Below are positions 62,215 through 64,000 of a stretch of DNA of 64,000 bases, one piece after another; the stretch's first letter is position 1, and every line of letters starts with the position of its first letter. A program made the position numbers and the translations under genes. The stretch is from Paracoccus limosus (GTDB taxonomy: Bacteria > Pseudomonadota > Alphaproteobacteria > Rhodobacterales > Rhodobacteraceae): contig NZ_WMIF01000006.1 of the NCBI RefSeq assembly GCF_009711185.1, forward strand, positions 62,001 to 126,000. Reading direction: 5' to 3'. Below the pieces are notes generated by a model. That model saw only the letters and a list, made by a program, of their open reading frames with translations, had not been told where the DNA came from and did not search any database.

Positions 62215-63108
62215 TCAGGCGGCAGCGATCGGCAGTGAAAGCCAGTCCTTCATCCGGCCACGGAAAAAGATCCGCTGCGCCTTGGCATATTGCCGGCTGG
62301 CGATGATGGCGCGCTCGATGGCCTGATCCAGCGTGGTTTCGCCGCGCAGATAAGCGATCAGCTCGGGCGCGCCGATGGCGCGGGTCCAAAGCGCGGGCGG
62401 CTGCCAATGCGGCAGCATCGCGCGCACCTCGTCCAGGGCGCCCTCGGCCATCATCAGGTGAAAGCGGCGCGCGATGCGCTCGGCCAGCCAGTCGCGGTCG
62501 GTGGTCAGCACAAAGCGCTGGCTGATCTCGGGGCCGATCAGCGGTGCCGGCGTGTCGGCCTGCCATGCGACAAGGCCGCGGCCGGTGGCGCGCAGCACCT
62601 CCCAGGCGCGCTGGACGCGGGCGGGGTTGCGCAGGTCGATGCGCCGGGCGGTCTCGGCGTCAAGCTCGGCCGCCAGCCCGGCCAGCCCGCCGGGTGCGGC
62701 CAGCCTGTGGTCGGCCTCGGCGCGCAGCTCGGGCGGGACCGGCGGGATGACGGCCAGCCCATGTCCCAGCGCATGCAGATAAAGCCCGGTGCCGCCGACG
62801 ACGATCAGCCGCTCGCCCTGCGCCAGCAGCTCGGCGACCTGTCCCAGCCAGCGCCCCACCGACCAGTCCGCCCCCGGCGCCATATGGCCATACAGCCGGT
62901 GCGGCGCTGCGGCCTCGTCCCGCGCCGAGGGGCGCGCGCTGATCACCCGCCAGCAGGACCAGACCTGCAGCGCATCGCCATTCACGATCACCCCGCCCTG
63001 CTGCTGCGCCAAGGCCAGAGCCAGCGCCGATTTCCCGCTTGCGGTGGGGCCGGCCAGCAGGACATGCCGGTCCGCCGCGATCTGGGGCAGGATCTGGGCG
63101 ATGTTCAT
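62215..63108 (-). CDS. miaA: tRNA dimethylallyltransferase
   Basis: Adds a dimethylallyl group to N6 of A37 in tRNAs that read UNN codons. 297 residues. The P-loop is at 20-27 (GPTASGKS), followed by VIVNGDALQVW, the tRNA/DMAPP-binding region, and VGGTGLYLHAL. The C-terminal RAIIASRQYAKAQRIFFR motif is conserved. Divergent from pyrH. Nothing unusual. Confidence 0.96.
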   Translation of the reverse strand: MNIAQILPQIAADRHVLLAGPTASGKSALALALAQQQGGVIVNGDALQVWSCWRVISARPSARDEAAAPHRLYGHMAPGADWSVGRWLGQVAELLAQGERLIVVGGTGLYLHALGHGLAVIPPVPPELRAEADHRLAAPGGLAGLAAELDAETARRIDLRNPARVQRAWEVLRATGRGLVAWQADTPAPLIGPEISQRFVLTTDRDWLAERIARRFHLMMAEGALDEVRAMLPHWQPPALWTRAIGAPELIAYLRGETTLDQAIERAIIASRQYAKAQRIFFRGRMKDWLSLPIAAA

Positions 63109-63194
63109 GCCATGGCTCCTGAACGGTTGAACATGCGCCCTGTTTGCGACATTTTGCGCGGCAATGAAACTGCCCCCCGTGAAAGGTAAGCTCG

Positions 63195-63926
63195 ATGTCC
63201 GAACAGTCGCCGAAGTCCGGCAAATACGCGCGCGTGATGCTCAAGATCTCGGGCGAGGCGCTGATGGGGGATCAGGGCTATGGCCTGCATCCGCCGACCG
63301 TCGCGCGCATCGCCCATGAGGTCAAATCGGTCCACGCCATGGGCGTCGAGATCTGCATGGTGATCGGCGGCGGCAACATCTTTCGCGGGTTGCAGGGCAG
63401 TGCGCAGGGCATGGAGCGCGCGACCGCCGATTACATGGGCATGCTGGCCACGGTGATGAACGCATTGGGCATGCAGGCCGCGCTGGAGGCCGAGGGCATC
63501 CACACCCGCGTCATCTCGGCGATCCGCATGGACGAGGTGGCCGAGCCCTATATCCGCCGCCGCGCCGTCCGCCATCTGGAGAAAAAGCGCGTCTGCATCT
63601 TTGCCGCGGGCACCGGCAACCCCTATTTCACCACCGACACCGCCGCGACCCTGCGCGCCAACGAGATGAACTGCGAGGCCATCTTCAAGGGCACCAAGGT
63701 GGATGGGGTCTATGACAAGGATCCCAAGAAATTCCCCGATGCCAAGCGTTACGACGACGTGACCTATGACGAATGCCTGCAAAAGCATCTGGGCGTGATG
63801 GATGCCTCGGCCATCGCGCTGGCGCGGGACAATGATCTGCCGATCATCGTGTTTTCGCTGGACGAGCCCGGTGGTTTCCGCGGCATCCTTGCCGGCGAGG
63901 GCACCTATACCCGCGTCCATGGCTGA
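63195..63926 (+). CDS. pyrH: UMP kinase
   Basis: Phosphorylates UMP to UDP in pyrimidine nucleotide synthesis. Hexameric amino-acid-kinase fold, 243 residues. [18 protein letters not shown] near the N-terminus, [14 protein letters not shown], and [19 protein letters not shown] are diagnostic. AAAGGTAAG precedes the ATG. In many alphaproteobacteria frr follows; here a new frame starts inside the pyrH stop region and runs off the window. Confidence 0.97.
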   Translation: MSEQSPKSGKYARVMLKISGEALMGDQGYGLHPPTVARIAHEVKSVHAMGVEICMVIGGGNIFRGLQGSAQGMERATADYMGMLATVMNALGMQAALEAEGIHTRVISAIRMDEVAEPYIRRRAVRHLEKKRVCIFAAGTGNPYFTTDTAATLRANEMNCEAIFKGTKVDGVYDKDPKKFPDAKRYDDVTYDECLQKHLGVMDASAIALARDNDLPIIVFSLDEPGGFRGILAGEGTYTRVHG

Positions 63927-64000
63927 TCCGGGCGCGCGGCTGGCGGCAGTCCTTGCCGCCGGCATCTTCACCCCCTGCGCCGGGGGCGGTCCGCGCCCAT
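63919..64000 (+). CDS. Possible start of a downstream gene, cut by the window edge
   Basis: An ATG at 63919 overlaps the last eight bases of pyrH and opens a frame without a stop to the window end (27 codons). The translation, [25 protein letters not shown], is not recognisable and does not look like the start of Frr, which often follows pyrH. It may be a real overlapping gene or chance in GC-rich DNA. Confidence 0.25.
   Translation, partial: MADPGARLAAVLAAGIFTPCAGGGPRP

Noticed and set aside
1-64000. Insertion sequences, integrases, tRNA-flanked islands or phage genes around the PKS/NRPS locus
   Set aside because: No transposase, integrase, direct repeat or tRNA gene was recognised at either flank, and base composition looks similar throughout by eye.

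Overview
The window is GC-rich, densely coded alphaproteobacterial chromosome. It most likely comes from Paracoccus or a close relative in the Rhodobacterales. The best clues are a membrane-anchored cytochrome c552 of the Paracoccus CycM type (59496-60038), the small alphaproteobacterial SRP RNA next to dnaE, and gene sets common in that order: the ATP-grasp/alpha-E/transglutaminase/Ntn-hydrolase cassette, Hint-domain proteins with calcium-binding repeats, and BMP-type ABC transporters. No tRNA, rRNA, CRISPR array, transposase or phage gene was recognised.

Layout. (1) 204-4268: a four-gene cassette for predicted peptide-like bond formation and cleavage (circularly permuted ATP-grasp, alpha-E protein, transglutaminase, proteasome-type protease), then a GT61 glycosyltransferase. 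(2) 5700-8333: mutS on the minus strand. (3) 8479-13274: an apparently exported hydratase-family protein and a complete PotABCD-like ABC importer. (4) 13425-40194: a roughly 27 kb surface-polysaccharide locus. It holds a Hint/RTX-like protein, several GT2 and GT4 glycosyltransferases, a WecG/TagA enzyme, an O-antigen-ligase-like membrane protein, an ExoY-type initiating sugar transferase, an SGNH hydrolase, a chain-length determinant, a degenerate BY-kinase-like ATPase and a flippase. (5) 40275-64000: housekeeping genes, including maeB, an MBL hydrolase, a sensor kinase, fabD-fabG-acpP, dps, a BMP transporter operon, dnaE, SRP RNA, a cyclic-nucleotide phosphodiesterase/nucleotidase, pheA, cycM, two regulators, miaA and pyrH.

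The most unusual part is a tightly linked PKS-GT2-NRPS operon (19165-31108) inside the polysaccharide locus, closed by a strong intrinsic terminator. The PKS reads KS-AT-KR-DH-ACP-TE. The NRPS has an N-terminal formyltransferase domain, a condensation-like remnant without HHxxxDG, and an adenylation domain split by a luciferase-like FMN monooxygenase between core motifs A4 and A5. Its specificity residues read DILQMGMIWK, close to the known glycine code, and a carrier domain follows. My inference is that the locus makes or decorates a surface glycoconjugate with a small formylated or oxidised glycine-derived polyketide group, or makes a glycosylated small molecule. No phosphopantetheinyl transferase is present in the window.

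Regulatory signals seen include intrinsic terminators after the NRPS, acpP and cycM, a likely acpP promoter, and three CT-N12-AG inverted repeats of the LuxR-box geometry at the edges of polysaccharide genes. Two of those could also be simple hairpins. All functions are inferred from reading motifs by eye; no database search was run.
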